This document shows positions 35,272 through 43,124 of a stretch of DNA of 64,000 nt, piece by piece; the first letter of the stretch is position 1, and each line of letters begins with the position of its first letter. This DNA is from an uncultured Planctomycetota bacterium (GTDB lineage: Bacteria > Planctomycetota > Brocadiia > CAIUPP01): contig CAIUPP010000023.1 in assembly GCA_903901045.1 (NCBI GenBank), positions 1 through 64,000 on the forward strand, in the 5' to 3' direction. The notes under the pieces are model-generated. The model was not told the DNA's origin. It ran no database searches and saw nothing but the letters and a program-made list of their open reading frames with translations. The position numbers and the translations under genes are program-made.

Positions 35272-35325
35272 AACTCTCTCCTCCAGGAACAAGTCTGGGC
35301 AACCCCATGTTGCCGAACGCGCTGC

Positions 35326-35354
35326 ATTGTAGGGATGCTATGGGGGCAAGTCAA
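35326..35354 (-). promoter_or_regulatory. Sigma-70-type promoter of the 40-residue lipoprotein
   Basis: Minus strand TTGACT (35354-35349), exactly 17 bases, TACAAT (35331-35326). The predicted start near 35319 leaves a 48-base leader. Confidence 0.75.
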
Positions 35355-35442
35355 ATGAATTCCGACGAACAACGGCGTTCGTCGCCCCGACTAGCCGTCC
35401 ACTGCGTTCTCCGCCTCTTTGGGGTGAAAGGCCGTCCGGTTC

Positions 35443-37263
35443 TCAATGCGCGGAACGGTTCCCCGCCGCCAGGTGCACCATCAGGACCGAGAGGTCCGCC
35501 GGGCTGACGCCGCTGATCCGCGAGGCCTGCCCCAGAGTGACCGGGCGCACCTGCGAGAGCTTGGTGCGGGCCTCCTTGCTCACCTGCATCAGCCCCTCGT
35601 AGCGCAATTCCGTCGGAATGCGCCACTCCTCCAGTTTCTTCAACCGCTCGATCTGCAGAAGTTGACGCCTGATATACCCTTCGTACTTCACTTCGATCTC
35701 CACCTGCTCGGCCACTTCGGGCGCAGGGGCCAGTGCACACAGTTCCGGGTCGGACGCCAGCAATTCAGCGAGATGAATTTCCGGCCGGCGCAGCAACTGC
35801 GCCATGCTCTGCCCCCCCTGCCGCCTCCGCTCCAATGCGTCCCTGAGCGCGGCGATGCGGGCTTCCTTTTCATCGAGCCGCGCCAATTGCGCATCGCCGA
35901 TCAGCCCCAGCCGATGCCCGTGCCGCATGAGGCGGCGGTCGGCGTTGTCCTGCCGAAGCAGCAGGCGATGTTCGGCGCGGGAGGTGAACATGCGGTACGG
36001 TTCCTGCGTGCCGCGCGTAACCAGGTCGTCGATCAGCACGCCGATGTACGCCTCTTCGCGCCCGAGGACGAACGGCTCCTTCCCCTGGAGTTTCAACGCC
36101 GCATTGATCCCCGCCATCAGCCCCTGCGCCGCCGCCTCTTCATAGCCGGAGGTGCCGTTGATCTGCCCGCCGTGGAACAGGTTCCCGATGCGCTTGTTCT
36201 CCAGGTGCGGCCAAAGCTGGGTGGGCGGGGCGAAGTCATACTCGATGGCGTAACCGTACCGCACGATGTGCGCCTCTTCGCAGCCGCGAATGGAGTGGAC
36301 GATCTGCTCCTGCACGTCCACCGGCAGACTGGTGGGAATGCCGTTGCAGTACATCTCGTACGTGTCGCGCCCTTCCGGTTCGAGGAACACCGTGTGCCCC
36401 TCCTTGTCGGAGAAGCGGACGATTTTGTCCTCGATGGAAGGGCAATAGCGCGGACCGATGGACTTGATCTGGCCGGTGTACAGCGGGGCGCGGTGGAGGT
36501 TATCGCGGATGAACTGGTGCGTGCGCGGGTTGGTCTCGGTCAGATAACAGGGAAGTTGCTCGACGGTCAGCCGCCCGGTGGAGAAGCTGAACGGCTGGGG
36601 GTTCGGGTCGCCATGCTGCGGGGTCAGTTCCGCCAACCGCACCGTGCGCGCATCCACCCGGGGCGGCGTGCCGGTCTTCAGGCGGCCCAGTTCAACCCCG
36701 TGCGAAAGCAGGCTGGCGGAGAGCCCCTCGGCGCTCGGCTCCCCCATGCGCCCGCCGGGCATCTGCGCCGGGCCGACATGGATCAGCCCCCGCAGGAAAG
36801 TGCCGGTGGTCAGCACGACCGCCCGGCCTGATATCTCCAGCCCGCTGCGGCAGCGGATACCGGCGACGCGTCCTTCACGCAGGAGCAGCTCCTCGACGCT
36901 CGCCTGAAGCAGGCGGAGGTTCTGCTGCGCTTCGATGCGCAGGCGCATCGTGCGCCGGTAGGCCGCGCGGTCATTCTGGCTGCGCGGCGAGCGAACCGCC
37001 GGCCCCTTGCCGGTGTTCAGCATGCGGAATTGGATGCCGGTCTCGTCCGCCGCTTTGCCCATCTCCCCGCCGAGCGCGTCGATCTCCCGCACCAGTTGCC
37101 CCTTGGCCAGTCCGCCAATGGCGGGGTTGCAGGACATCTGGGCGATCTGGTCGGCCTGGATGGTCACCAGCAGCGTCCGACAGCCCATGCGCGCGGCCGC
37201 CAGCGCGGCTTCGCAGCCGGCATGGCCCGCGCCAACGACAATGACATCGTACTCCAGCGACAT
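35443..37263 (-). CDS. mnmG: tRNA uridine-5-carboxymethylaminomethyl(34) synthesis protein MnmG
   Basis: 606 residues, slightly shorter than typical (about 620-630). FAD-binding VGAGHAGCEAALAAARMG, the family signature GLAKGQLVREIDALGG, a second signature GTSGYEEAAAQGLMAG, and the C-terminal helical domain with YEGYIRRQ. With MnmE it modifies the wobble uridine of several tRNAs. MSLEYDVIVVG at 37263 is the homology start, although the ribosome site is weak. mnmE is not in this window. Confidence 0.95.
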   Translation of the reverse strand: MSLEYDVIVVGAGHAGCEAALAAARMGCRTLLVTIQADQIAQMSCNPAIGGLAKGQLVREIDALGGEMGKAADETGIQFRMLNTGKGPAVRSPRSQNDRAAYRRTMRLRIEAQQNLRLLQASVEELLLREGRVAGIRCRSGLEISGRAVVLTTGTFLRGLIHVGPAQMPGGRMGEPSAEGLSASLLSHGVELGRLKTGTPPRVDARTVRLAELTPQHGDPNPQPFSFSTGRLTVEQLPCYLTETNPRTHQFIRDNLHRAPLYTGQIKSIGPRYCPSIEDKIVRFSDKEGHTVFLEPEGRDTYEMYCNGIPTSLPVDVQEQIVHSIRGCEEAHIVRYGYAIEYDFAPPTQLWPHLENKRIGNLFHGGQINGTSGYEEAAAQGLMAGINAALKLQGKEPFVLGREEAYIGVLIDDLVTRGTQEPYRMFTSRAEHRLLLRQDNADRRLMRHGHRLGLIGDAQLARLDEKEARIAALRDALERRRQGGQSMAQLLRRPEIHLAELLASDPELCALAPAPEVAEQVEIEVKYEGYIRRQLLQIERLKKLEEWRIPTELRYEGLMQVSKEARTKLSQVRPVTLGQASRISGVSPADLSVLMVHLAAGNRSAH

Positions 37264-37472
37264 CGGGGATCTTTCGAAACAAACGCGGGAAGCAACGGCC
37301 ATTTTACCCATTCCAGCACCCGGCCGCCAACCGGAGGGAACGAAGCGAGGCGCTGTTTGCCGATTTGCAGCGCAGCGCCTATGCCCCGCGCGCCGGGCAA
37401 GGGACACGCTCCGGCGCGCTCTCCATTCCCCATTCCACCTTTTGCGCTCCGCCTCCCGCATTTTATTCCTCA

Positions 37473-37502
37473 TTGACGCGCCTCAATCCATGCTGCTAGA
37501 AT
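37473..37502 (+). promoter_or_regulatory. Sigma-70-type promoter
   Basis: TTGACG (37473-37478), 18-base spacer, TAGAAT (37497-37502). It overlaps the in-frame ATG at 37490, which argues that translation begins later, at 37550. Confidence 0.55.
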
Positions 37503-37549
37503 TCCTTCGTAATGAAGAGGCTGCCTCGTTGGAGACATCGGCGCCTGAG

Positions 37550-38920
37550 ATGGCAAAACGCGACCTGTTCGACGACGTGATGGAGGAGGTGCGCCGCATT
37601 GCGCCCGCGCGCGGCGATGCGACCTCCGCGCCCGACTCCGCCGCTGCGGCGAACGGGGAAAAGCTCCCCCCCCGCCCGCCGCGCGCCCGCGCCCGATTGC
37701 ACGGCACGGAAGAATCCGTCCACCACCGCGGCGCGCGCTTCGCAATCATCGTCGGAATCCTCGCGATTATCGGGGCGGGTTGCCTGGCCGTCCTGTACAT
37801 CCGCAACGGGATCCGCGAGGACGCCGCCGCCAACGTCCTGCGCCAGGTCGAGTTCGAAAAGAGCACCGTCGAACAGCGATTGGCCGACGCCGACAAGGCG
37901 CGCAACGCCAAGCAGTACGCCGCGGCCCTGACCGCTTACCAGCAGGTCGTGACGCAGGCGACCGCGCTGCTCGCCCGATTGCGCGAAGGCGCGACCGAGG
38001 TGGGCGCCGGCACGCTGGCCGTCGCCGTCAGGAACCTCGACACGGAACTGACCGGTTTCCTCCGGCGCGCCAAAGAGGCACTCGATATTCCCGAACTCAA
38101 GTTCGGGGCGAAGGGAATGGTGCAGATTGAGGACGGCACCTGGGTGACCCCGGAGGAGAAGCAGAAGCGCTTTGAGGAACGCATGAAGGCCGAGGGGCGC
38201 ACGCTCTACACGCCGACCGGGGCGTGGCTGACGGCCGATGAAATCTGGGCGGCGAAGGGATACGTTCAGTACATCGGCCCTTCCGGCACGGCGCAATGGG
38301 TGACGAAGGAGGAGTACGAGAAGTTGATGGCCGCCGCGACGCCGGCCCCCATCGCCTCCGTGACCACCACCACGCTGCCCCGCCCGCGGCCGCCGGTCGC
38401 CAGTTCGAAGTTCGACCCGACTTCTCAGCGCTGGACGATTGACGATTTCGAGTCCGAGAACCACGCCTGGTCCAACGCCCCCTGGGGAAACTCAGCCAAT
38501 CCCTGCACCCTCGCGGTGGAGAAGAAAGATGGCTCCTTCAAGCTCGCCGTAACCATGCAGGGCGGGGCGAAGGACAAGTCCGCCATTGTGCGGTCGCTCG
38601 CAGGGGCTGACTTCTCCTCCCGTTCCAAACTGGTCTTCGACCTGACCAACGCGACCGGGGAGCCGCTCAAAGTCGCCATTGCGCTGGACACCGGCGCGCG
38701 CCCCCCCTACTACGAAAGCCGCTGGCAGATGCTGAAGGTCGAGAGCAACGAATCGGTGATGATCGACCTGCGCTCGGCCGACTTCAAGTCGCAGGAAACC
38801 AACTGGACCAACGCCACCGCGGTCAAGGGGCTCGACAACGTGCGGTCGCTCTACATCCTCTTCTACACCGACAAGCCCGGCAAGGTGTACCTGGACAACG
38901 TCTCCGCGCTGGGCCAATAG
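37550..38920 (+). CDS. Membrane-anchored protein with W-(V/L)-T repeats and C-terminal beta domain
   Basis: 456 residues from ATG 37550. A disordered cytosolic N-terminus, one membrane helix (FAIIVGILAIIGAGCLAVLYI, about 64-84), a helical/coiled segment (95-180), then three short repeats around TWVTPEE (198), AWLTADE (226) and QWVTKEE (250), a Thr/Pro linker and a C-terminal domain (IDDFESENHAWSNAPWGN...KVYLDNVSALG) like carbohydrate-binding jelly rolls. Probably an envelope protein with a glycan- or partner-binding outer domain; function unknown. queC starts 11 bases after its stop, so they share a transcript. Confidence 0.75.
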   Translation: MAKRDLFDDVMEEVRRIAPARGDATSAPDSAAAANGEKLPPRPPRARARLHGTEESVHHRGARFAIIVGILAIIGAGCLAVLYIRNGIREDAAANVLRQVEFEKSTVEQRLADADKARNAKQYAAALTAYQQVVTQATALLARLREGATEVGAGTLAVAVRNLDTELTGFLRRAKEALDIPELKFGAKGMVQIEDGTWVTPEEKQKRFEERMKAEGRTLYTPTGAWLTADEIWAAKGYVQYIGPSGTAQWVTKEEYEKLMAAATPAPIASVTTTTLPRPRPPVASSKFDPTSQRWTIDDFESENHAWSNAPWGNSANPCTLAVEKKDGSFKLAVTMQGGAKDKSAIVRSLAGADFSSRSKLVFDLTNATGEPLKVAIALDTGARPPYYESRWQMLKVESNESVMIDLRSADFKSQETNWTNATAVKGLDNVRSLYILFYTDKPGKVYLDNVSALGQ

Positions 38921-38931
38921 GAGCGGAGCGC

Positions 38932-39636
38932 ATGGCGGCCAGTTCAATCGTGCTCCTCTCAGCCGGCCTCGATTCCACCGTCAACCTCCAGTGCGCGCTC
39001 GACCGCGGCGGCGTCGCGGCGGCGATCACTTTCGATTACGGCCAGCGCGCGGCGGCGCGGGAAGTGCGCGCCTCCGCGGCGATCTGCCGCCGGCTCGGCG
39101 TCCGGCATGAGCGCATCCGCCTCCCCTGGTACCGGGCCATCGCGCACACGGCGCTGGTGGACTCCGCCCGCCCCCTGCCGCACCCGCGCGCCGGCAAACT
39201 GGATGACCCCGCCGCCGCGAGCCGAAGCGCCGCGAAAGTCTGGGCGCCCAACCGCAACGGCCTCTTCCTCGCCGTCGCCGCCGCCTTCGCCGAAAGCTGC
39301 GGCGCGGCGCAGGTGGTCGCGGGGTTCAACGCCGAGGAGGCGGCGACCTTCCCGGACAACTCCGCCGAGTTCATGCGCGTGGCAACCGCGGGGATGCGAT
39401 TCTCCACCCGGACTCACGTGCGCGTCGCCAGCTACACCGTGCGCCTCCGCAAACCGGCAATCGTCGCGCTGGGTCTGCGCATCGGCGCGCCGCTCGACCT
39501 GGTCTGGTGCTGCTACGAGGGGGGCGCGCGACTCTGCGGACGTTGCGAGTCCTGCCTGCGGTTCCTGCGCGCGGTGGAGCAGGCGGGGGCGGAGGAGTGG
39601 TTTGCCGCGCATCATCGCCGGATGCCGCGCGTGTAG
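38932..39636 (+). CDS. queC: 7-cyano-7-deazaguanine synthase (preQ0 synthase)
   Basis: 234 residues. PP-loop LLSAGLDSTVNL (S10-x-G-x-D-S15), YGQRAAAREV, FNAEEAATFPDN and the C-terminal zinc-binding CCYEGGARLCGRCESC. Converts carboxy-deazaguanine to preQ0 in queuosine synthesis. A ribosome site GGAG precedes ATG 38932. Start of the que cluster queC / DUF366 / queE, after which the cluster ends. Confidence 0.95.
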   Translation: MAASSIVLLSAGLDSTVNLQCALDRGGVAAAITFDYGQRAAAREVRASAAICRRLGVRHERIRLPWYRAIAHTALVDSARPLPHPRAGKLDDPAAASRSAAKVWAPNRNGLFLAVAAAFAESCGAAQVVAGFNAEEAATFPDNSAEFMRVATAGMRFSTRTHVRVASYTVRLRKPAIVALGLRIGAPLDLVWCCYEGGARLCGRCESCLRFLRAVEQAGAEEWFAAHHRRMPRV

Positions 39637-39650
39637 CGCGGACTATTCCC

Positions 39651-39690
39651 TCGACAGGCTCGGGACCGTGAGCGGAGTCGAACGGCAAGT
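39651..39690. repeat. REP-like element TCGACAGGCTCGGGACCGTG
   Basis: CCCTCGACAGGCTCGGGACC followed by GTGAGCGGAGTCGAACGG, an imperfect inverted repeat (TCGACAGGCTC / GAGCGGAGTCGA). This type of intergenic element is widespread in uncultivated bacteria. Confidence 0.6.
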
Positions 39691-39740
39691 CCGCGTCCCC
39701 CGCCGCAGGCGGGGGAGGGAATTGAAAGAACGAACAACAT

Positions 39741-39760
39741 CGCGGGTTTGATAACCCGCG
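39741..39760. repeat. CGCGGGTT palindrome, type C copy 2
   Basis: CGCGGGTT-TGAT-AACCCGCG followed by CTAC, 22 bases before the DUF366 gene. Confidence 0.75.
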
Positions 39761-39782
39761 CTACACGCCTGAAAGGAAGGCC

Positions 39783-40349
39783 ATGAGCGAAATCACCTGC
39801 CGCTTCATCCCAGAGCCAATCGCCTACACCGGCGAGCAACTGCGCTCGCACTGGGCCTACCGCACCTTTGATCTTCTTGGCGACAGCGCGGTGGCCTTCA
39901 TCGGCCCGTGCGACGTGAAGCCGGAGTTCATGAAGGACGTCGAGGATCTGAAGGCCGGCTCGCGCATTTATTCCGAAGAAATGTTGCACTTCATCATCGA
40001 GGTGTTCGACGTGGACCTGGAGCGCGCCATCCTGCGTCAGCGGCTGCTGATAGCGCTGATGGCGGAGGCGCTGAACGCGCGGTTGGGCCGCCCCGCCGTC
40101 GTGCGCAAAGGTTCAGATCTTTACGAGGGCGACGCGAAGCTGACGGTCTCCATCGCCAGCGTCTCCCCCGTGAGTACGCTCATCCATGCCGGCATCAACA
40201 TCTCCAGCCGCAACACCCCCGTGAAAACGCGGGGCCTTGACGACTACGGCATCGCGCCGCACGCGTTCGCGGAGGAGATTCTGGCAGGGGTTGCCGCCGA
40301 ATGCTGGAGCGCACACAAGGCAAGGTGCAAAGTGAAGGGGTGCGAATGA
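39783..40349 (+). CDS. DUF366 family protein within the queuosine cluster
   Basis: 188 residues matching DUF366: SHWAYRTFDLLGDSAVAFIG, CDVKPEFMKDVEDL, IYSEEMLHFIIEVFD and RQRLLIALMAEAL. No established function. It lies between queC and queE and overlaps queE by four bases (ATGA), so it is almost certainly expressed with them. No queD or folE is in this window; a role in the pterin step or a related step of preQ0 formation is a hypothesis from context only. Confidence 0.8.
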   Translation: MSEITCRFIPEPIAYTGEQLRSHWAYRTFDLLGDSAVAFIGPCDVKPEFMKDVEDLKAGSRIYSEEMLHFIIEVFDVDLERAILRQRLLIALMAEALNARLGRPAVVRKGSDLYEGDAKLTVSIASVSPVSTLIHAGINISSRNTPVKTRGLDDYGIAPHAFAEEILAGVAAECWSAHKARCKVKGCE

Positions 40350-41191
40350 ACGCATCTTCCGGCCTTGTTCGCGGAGACGTGGTCGAGTTGTTTAGCGGCC
40401 TCCAGGGCGAAGGCACGCACGTCGGCCGCCGCCAAATATTCCTTCGTCTCGCCGGATGCAACCTCGCCTGCGACTACTGCGACCAACCGGAGGCGCGGCA
40501 AGCTCCCGCGCAGGCGTTGATTGAAATGTCCCCTGGCGGCAGGCGGTTCTTGAAGGTGAGCAACCCACTGCCCGTCGCGGTCCTCCTCCGCGCGATTCTT
40601 CGACTGAACGTGGCGCGGCAGGGCGAGGCTTTTGCGGGGGCAAGGCATGCCTTGCCCCTACGAGCGGGCGCAGCGCAAGCGACTCGCCTGCACAGCGCGC
40701 TGGCCATCACCGGCGGCGAGCCGCTGATGCAGGCGGACTTCCTGGCCGCGCTGCTCCCCGCCCTCAGGCGGAGCGGTCTGCGCATCTTCCTGGAGACGAA
40801 CGGCACGCGCGCGCGGGAGTTGGCGCGCTTGCGCTCCTGCGTGGACATCGTTAGCATGGACATTAAGCTTCGTTCGGCCACCGGCCGGCCGATGCCGCGC
40901 AAGGCGCATGTGGAGTTTCTGCGCGCGGCGCGCAGGATCGGCGTCGAGTTGTACGCGAAAGCGGTGGTTTCCTCCTCGACGACGGAGCGCGAGATTTCGG
41001 GCGCGGCGCGGATACTCAGGACGCACGGCGGCGACGTGCCGCTGATCCTTCAGCCGGTAACGCGGCTTGGGAAGAACTCCCCGCGTCCGCCGACTTCCGA
41101 AGCGCTGCTGCGCCTGCAGGCAGCGGCGGCGCGGCAAGTCGGGGACGTACGGGTGATTCCGCAGACGCATAAGATGATCGGACAGCGGTAG
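40346..41191 (+). CDS. queE: 7-carboxy-7-deazaguanine synthase (radical SAM), with embedded repeat
   Basis: 281 residues. Radical-SAM cluster ligands C38-x3-C42-x2-C45 in LRLAGCNLACDYC, FSGLQGEG at the N-terminus, ITGGEPLMQ (GGEP 123-126), FLETNGT and DIVSMDIKLR. Catalyses ring contraction to carboxy-deazaguanine. Residues about 98-105 (GARHALPL) are encoded by a repeat palindrome at 40637-40658 sitting between the Cys motif and GGEP, so that segment is longer than usual but the frame is kept. GAAGGGG five bases before ATG; coupled to the DUF366 gene. Confidence 0.9.
   Translation: MNASSGLVRGDVVELFSGLQGEGTHVGRRQIFLRLAGCNLACDYCDQPEARQAPAQALIEMSPGGRRFLKVSNPLPVAVLLRAILRLNVARQGEAFAGARHALPLRAGAAQATRLHSALAITGGEPLMQADFLAALLPALRRSGLRIFLETNGTRARELARLRSCVDIVSMDIKLRSATGRPMPRKAHVEFLRAARRIGVELYAKAVVSSSTTEREISGAARILRTHGGDVPLILQPVTRLGKNSPRPPTSEALLRLQAAAARQVGDVRVIPQTHKMIGQR
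40637..40658. repeat. GCATGC palindrome, type B, inside queE
   Basis: GGGGCAAGGCATGCCTTGCCCC followed by TAC, identical to 26821-26842 and read in frame in queE. Confidence 0.9.
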
Positions 41192-41193
41192 AA

Positions 41194-41340
41194 TTCACCA
41201 CGGAGCGCCGCGGAGAACTGCAGATCAAGGCAACGGCGGGAACCAGGGATGAATATGGATGCACACTGATACGAACGAATGATAACAACGTATTAAATCC
41301 GCGTACATCCTGGTTCATCCGTGGTTTATCGCCTTCGTTT
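41194..41340. repeat. Intergenic repeat words related to CACGGAT / CATCCGTGG
   Basis: CACCACGGAGCGCCGCGGAG, then GGAACCAGGGATGAATATGG and the partly inverted CATCCTGGTTCATCCGTGG. No gene; a loose inverted relation joins the last two blocks. Confidence 0.5.
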
Positions 41341-41373
41341 GTTGTTTTCGTTGTGTGAGGAGCGTGGACTGAA

Positions 41374-41967
41374 TTGTCGAGGAAGTTCAAATTCTGTCTG
41401 CACTGCCGGCGGACGATCACGGAAAGCATGATCGCCCGCGGGGAATTCGTGCGGACGAAGTACGGGATGATCTGCGCGGCCTGCGCGGAGCGCCTCAATG
41501 CCGAGCAGGAGCAGGAGGACCAGGAGGCCGCCCTCGCGGCGCCGCCCCCTGCCCCGACGCCTGAAGCGGAGCCTTCGCCCGAGCCGCCGACCGACCGCGT
41601 GAATCCCGCGGTCGTTGAAGCTCCGCCCCCTCCTCCCCCGCCTCCGCCACCCCCTCCGCCTGAACCTGAGCCGGAGCCCGAAAAGCCCGAGCCATCCGCC
41701 CCCGAGGAGGAGGCCGTCCGGGAGGAAGCGTCCGCCGCCCCCCTGGCCGAGATGCATCGCCACGTCGAGGCAATCCACCGGCTCCTCACCTTCGAGAAGA
41801 GTTCCCCCTGGAACATCCTGGCCACCGTCACGCAGTGCCTGGCGGTCGGCATGCTGCTGATCTCGCTGTTCAATTGGATCGAGAACCCGCAGGGCGTCCT
41901 GAACATCCTGCTGGTTGCGCTGATACTTCAAGTCATGGCTCTGACGTTTTACGTTAAAGGGAAGTAG
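41374..41967 (+). CDS. Zinc-ribbon, Pro-rich membrane protein preceding top6A
   Basis: 197 residues from a TTG start with GAGGAG 12 bases upstream. N-terminal CLHCRR...CAACAERL zinc ribbon, a long acidic/proline linker (PPPPPPPPPPPP and repeated EP), and two membrane helices at the C-terminus (WNILATVTQCLAVGMLLISLF, NILLVALILQVMALTFYV). It does not resemble topoisomerase VI subunit B. The next gene begins two bases after its stop, so the two are tightly co-expressed. Function unknown. Confidence 0.7.
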   Translation: MSRKFKFCLHCRRTITESMIARGEFVRTKYGMICAACAERLNAEQEQEDQEAALAAPPPAPTPEAEPSPEPPTDRVNPAVVEAPPPPPPPPPPPPPEPEPEPEKPEPSAPEEEAVREEASAAPLAEMHRHVEAIHRLLTFEKSSPWNILATVTQCLAVGMLLISLFNWIENPQGVLNILLVALILQVMALTFYVKGK

Positions 41968-41969
41968 GC

Positions 41970-43058
41970 ATGTCTGACGTCGTCAAACAGATCAAAGGGG
42001 TCGCCTCCGAGGTCCGCACCAAGATCATCCAGGGCAAGAAGCCGAACCTGAACGTTCCGGTGCGTTCGCTGGCGAACGTGACGTACAAGATCAAGGATGG
42101 CTTCTTCCGGCTCAAGGGGGCCGAGACGGAGCGCACGCTCACCGTCAACACCGTCAAGACCTTCGCGCAGACGCTGCGCATGATGTCCCTCTCCAAGGAC
42201 CATATCGAGGCGGGCAAGCACTCCTCCAAGCGAGAGGCGTACTACATCAGCAAGAACTGGGGGGATGCGCGCTTCGCCGAGCAGCCGGAATCCGACACGA
42301 TCATGGATGATATCGAGGCGATGCTCGGGGTGAACCGCGAGCAGATCCATTTCCGCGCCGACGAGCACGGCGGCAGCGTGGCCGGGGAACTGGTGGTGGT
42401 GGACCGGGACCGCAAGACGAACAAGCCTCTGGAGATCGACTGCTCGCGCTTCGGCTCCGGCAGCTACACCGTCCCCAGCGTCGTGGAGCACCTCAAATTC
42501 CGGACCCATGCGAAATTCGTTCTCTGCATCGAGACCAACGGCACCTTCGAGCGCCTCGTGGAGGAGGGTTACTTCCAAAGCGCCAACTGCATTCTGGTGG
42601 CGATGGGCGGCGTGCCCAGCCGCGCCTGCCGCCGCTTCGTGCGCCGGCTGGCGGACGAGCACAAGCTCCCGGTCTACGTCTTCACCGACGGCGACCCCTA
42701 CGGCTATTTCAACATCTACCGCACGCTCAAGGTGGGCTCCGGCAACGCCGCGCACCTGAACGAGTACTTCTGCGTGCCGCAGGCGCGGTACCTGGGGGTG
42801 ACCCCGTTCGACATCGAGGATTTCAACCTGCGCGACTGCACGCACCCGCTGCAGCCCGTGGATATCAAACGCGCGCAGGACGCGCTGAAGAACGACCCGT
42901 TCGTGAAGCATCACAAGGAATGGCAGCACGCGATTGCGGTGATGCTCAAGATGGGCAAGCGCGTCGAGCAGCAGGCGTTCGCCAAGCACGGGTTGGAATA
43001 CGTCGTGAAGAAATACCTGCCCGCGAAGCTCAAGGCGCCGGAGAAGTTTTTGCCGTAA
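41970..43058 (+). CDS. top6A: DNA topoisomerase VI subunit A / Spo11-like
   Basis: 362 residues, the size of archaeal Top6A. DNA-cleaving winged-helix segment SSKREAYYISKNWGDARF (Tyr91/92, one of which should be the nucleophile) and a Toprim domain with the metal-binding E188 in VLCIETNG and D240-x-D242 in VFTDGDPYGYFNIY. Both active-site parts look intact, so DNA breakage is chemically plausible. Topo VI needs subunit B (GHKL ATPase), normally adjacent, but none is present in this window. Uncommon in bacteria. Convergent with feoB. Confidence 0.88.
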   Translation: MSDVVKQIKGVASEVRTKIIQGKKPNLNVPVRSLANVTYKIKDGFFRLKGAETERTLTVNTVKTFAQTLRMMSLSKDHIEAGKHSSKREAYYISKNWGDARFAEQPESDTIMDDIEAMLGVNREQIHFRADEHGGSVAGELVVVDRDRKTNKPLEIDCSRFGSGSYTVPSVVEHLKFRTHAKFVLCIETNGTFERLVEEGYFQSANCILVAMGGVPSRACRRFVRRLADEHKLPVYVFTDGDPYGYFNIYRTLKVGSGNAAHLNEYFCVPQARYLGVTPFDIEDFNLRDCTHPLQPVDIKRAQDALKNDPFVKHHKEWQHAIAVMLKMGKRVEQQAFAKHGLEYVVKKYLPAKLKAPEKFLP

Positions 43059-43061
43059 GAA

Positions 43062-43113
43062 GGACCTGGGGGACTGCAAGGACGGCAAGGACGACGACAA
43101 GGACGACGAAGCC
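43062..43113. repeat. Tandem word AAGGACGACG
   Basis: ACTGCAAGGACGGCAAGGAC followed by GACGACAAGGACGACGAAG, between top6A and feoB. Same family as 15900-15958. Confidence 0.6.
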
Positions 43114-43124
43114 GGATGGCCCGG

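Noticed and set aside
37490-37549. Earlier ATG (37490) for the W-x-T envelope protein
   Set aside because: It lies inside a predicted promoter and has no ribosome site.
40637-40658. Internal terminator in queE
   Set aside because: No T run follows the palindrome and the reading frame continues into the conserved GGEP motif.
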